From NCBI GenBank assembly GCA_964409635.1, contig CAYPEL010000183.1, positions 1 through 5,073 of the forward strand: a stretch of DNA of 5,073 nucleotides. Direction: 5' to 3'. Positions 4,941 through 5,073 of this stretch are shown here, piece by piece (the first letter of the stretch is position 1; every line of letters begins with the position of its first letter). The notes under the pieces are model-generated. The model made no database searches, was not told the origin of the DNA, and was given only the letters and a program-made list of their open reading frames with translations. Made by a program: the position numbers and the translations under genes. The stretch is from CAYPEL01 sp964409635 (GTDB lineage: Bacteria; Pseudomonadota; Gammaproteobacteria; DSM-19610).

Positions 4941-5073
4941 ACTTTGGTATGGTAGCGACGCACCAGGTTACGGGTACCGTGGAGAATCTCAACTGACCCT
5001 ATTGATTTAATAGAAAGTGCAAAATGAAACAAGCCAGAAAAAAAGACTGATGCCGTAAATGTGTCTCCTGCGG
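4941..5073. other. Right edge, no supportable gene
   Basis: 133 bases after the terminator. An ATG at 5024 gives eight codons and then TGA (5048-5050), followed in the same frame by a Cys-rich stretch (CRKCVSCG) that runs off the window. A minus-strand frame is open from the edge to 4913 without recognisable homology. Neither is called as a gene. Confidence 0.5.

Noticed and set aside
3486..5000. CTGACCCT occurring at 3486-3493 and 4993-5000 as a direct repeat bounding an element
   Set aside because: An 8-base match over 5 kb is expected by chance and the flanks diverge, so it is not evidence of a target-site duplication.
4913..5071. Minus-strand frame of 52 codons from the right edge into the terminator
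   Set aside because: No homology is recognised, it has no start inside the window, it is short enough to occur by chance, and its last codons are simply the terminator stem.

Overview
The window looks like part of a chromosome from a Gram-negative proteobacterium, most likely a gammaproteobacterium. This is inferred from mid-range GC, dense same-strand genes, two Sec-type signal peptides and the protein families present; no marker gene fixes the taxon. All five supported genes read left to right. There are no rRNA or tRNA genes, no CRISPR array and no complete mobile element.

Left half (1-2794): the 3' part of an agmatine deiminase gene (aguA, cut by the window edge) is followed after 164 bases by N-carbamoylputrescine amidase (aguB). 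Together they convert agmatine to N-carbamoylputrescine and then to putrescine, ammonia and CO2. Eighteen bases after aguB lies a gene for a DAHP synthase-family protein (first enzyme of the shikimate pathway). It has the N-terminal ferredoxin-like domain of the class I-beta type but several changed active-site positions. The tight spacing suggests that aguB and this gene are co-transcribed.

Middle (2795-3407): a short gap carries an inverted repeat ending next to a TATACT box. It precedes a small gene for an exported DsrE/DsrF-like protein with a Thr/Pro/Ala-rich linker encoded by a perfect 9-base tandem repeat.

Right part (3408-5073): a 306-base non-coding leader region holds the most unusual signal of the window, four TGTGA-type half-sites spaced exactly 11 bases apart. 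It also has small hairpins ahead of a consensus ribosome binding site. The gene that follows encodes a secreted protein with an N-terminal spondin domain fused to a C-terminal CHRD domain, both better known from animal extracellular matrix proteins. It is closed by a strong hairpin-plus-T8 terminator, which may also be a dispersed REP-like element. The last 133 bases hold no gene that can be supported.

The left genes form a coherent polyamine unit with an aromatic-pathway-like enzyme attached. The two exported-protein genes on the right look like separate transcription units. No complete new system is evident. The best leads are the 11-base array before the spondin-CHRD gene, the domain fusion itself and the non-canonical DAHP synthase.
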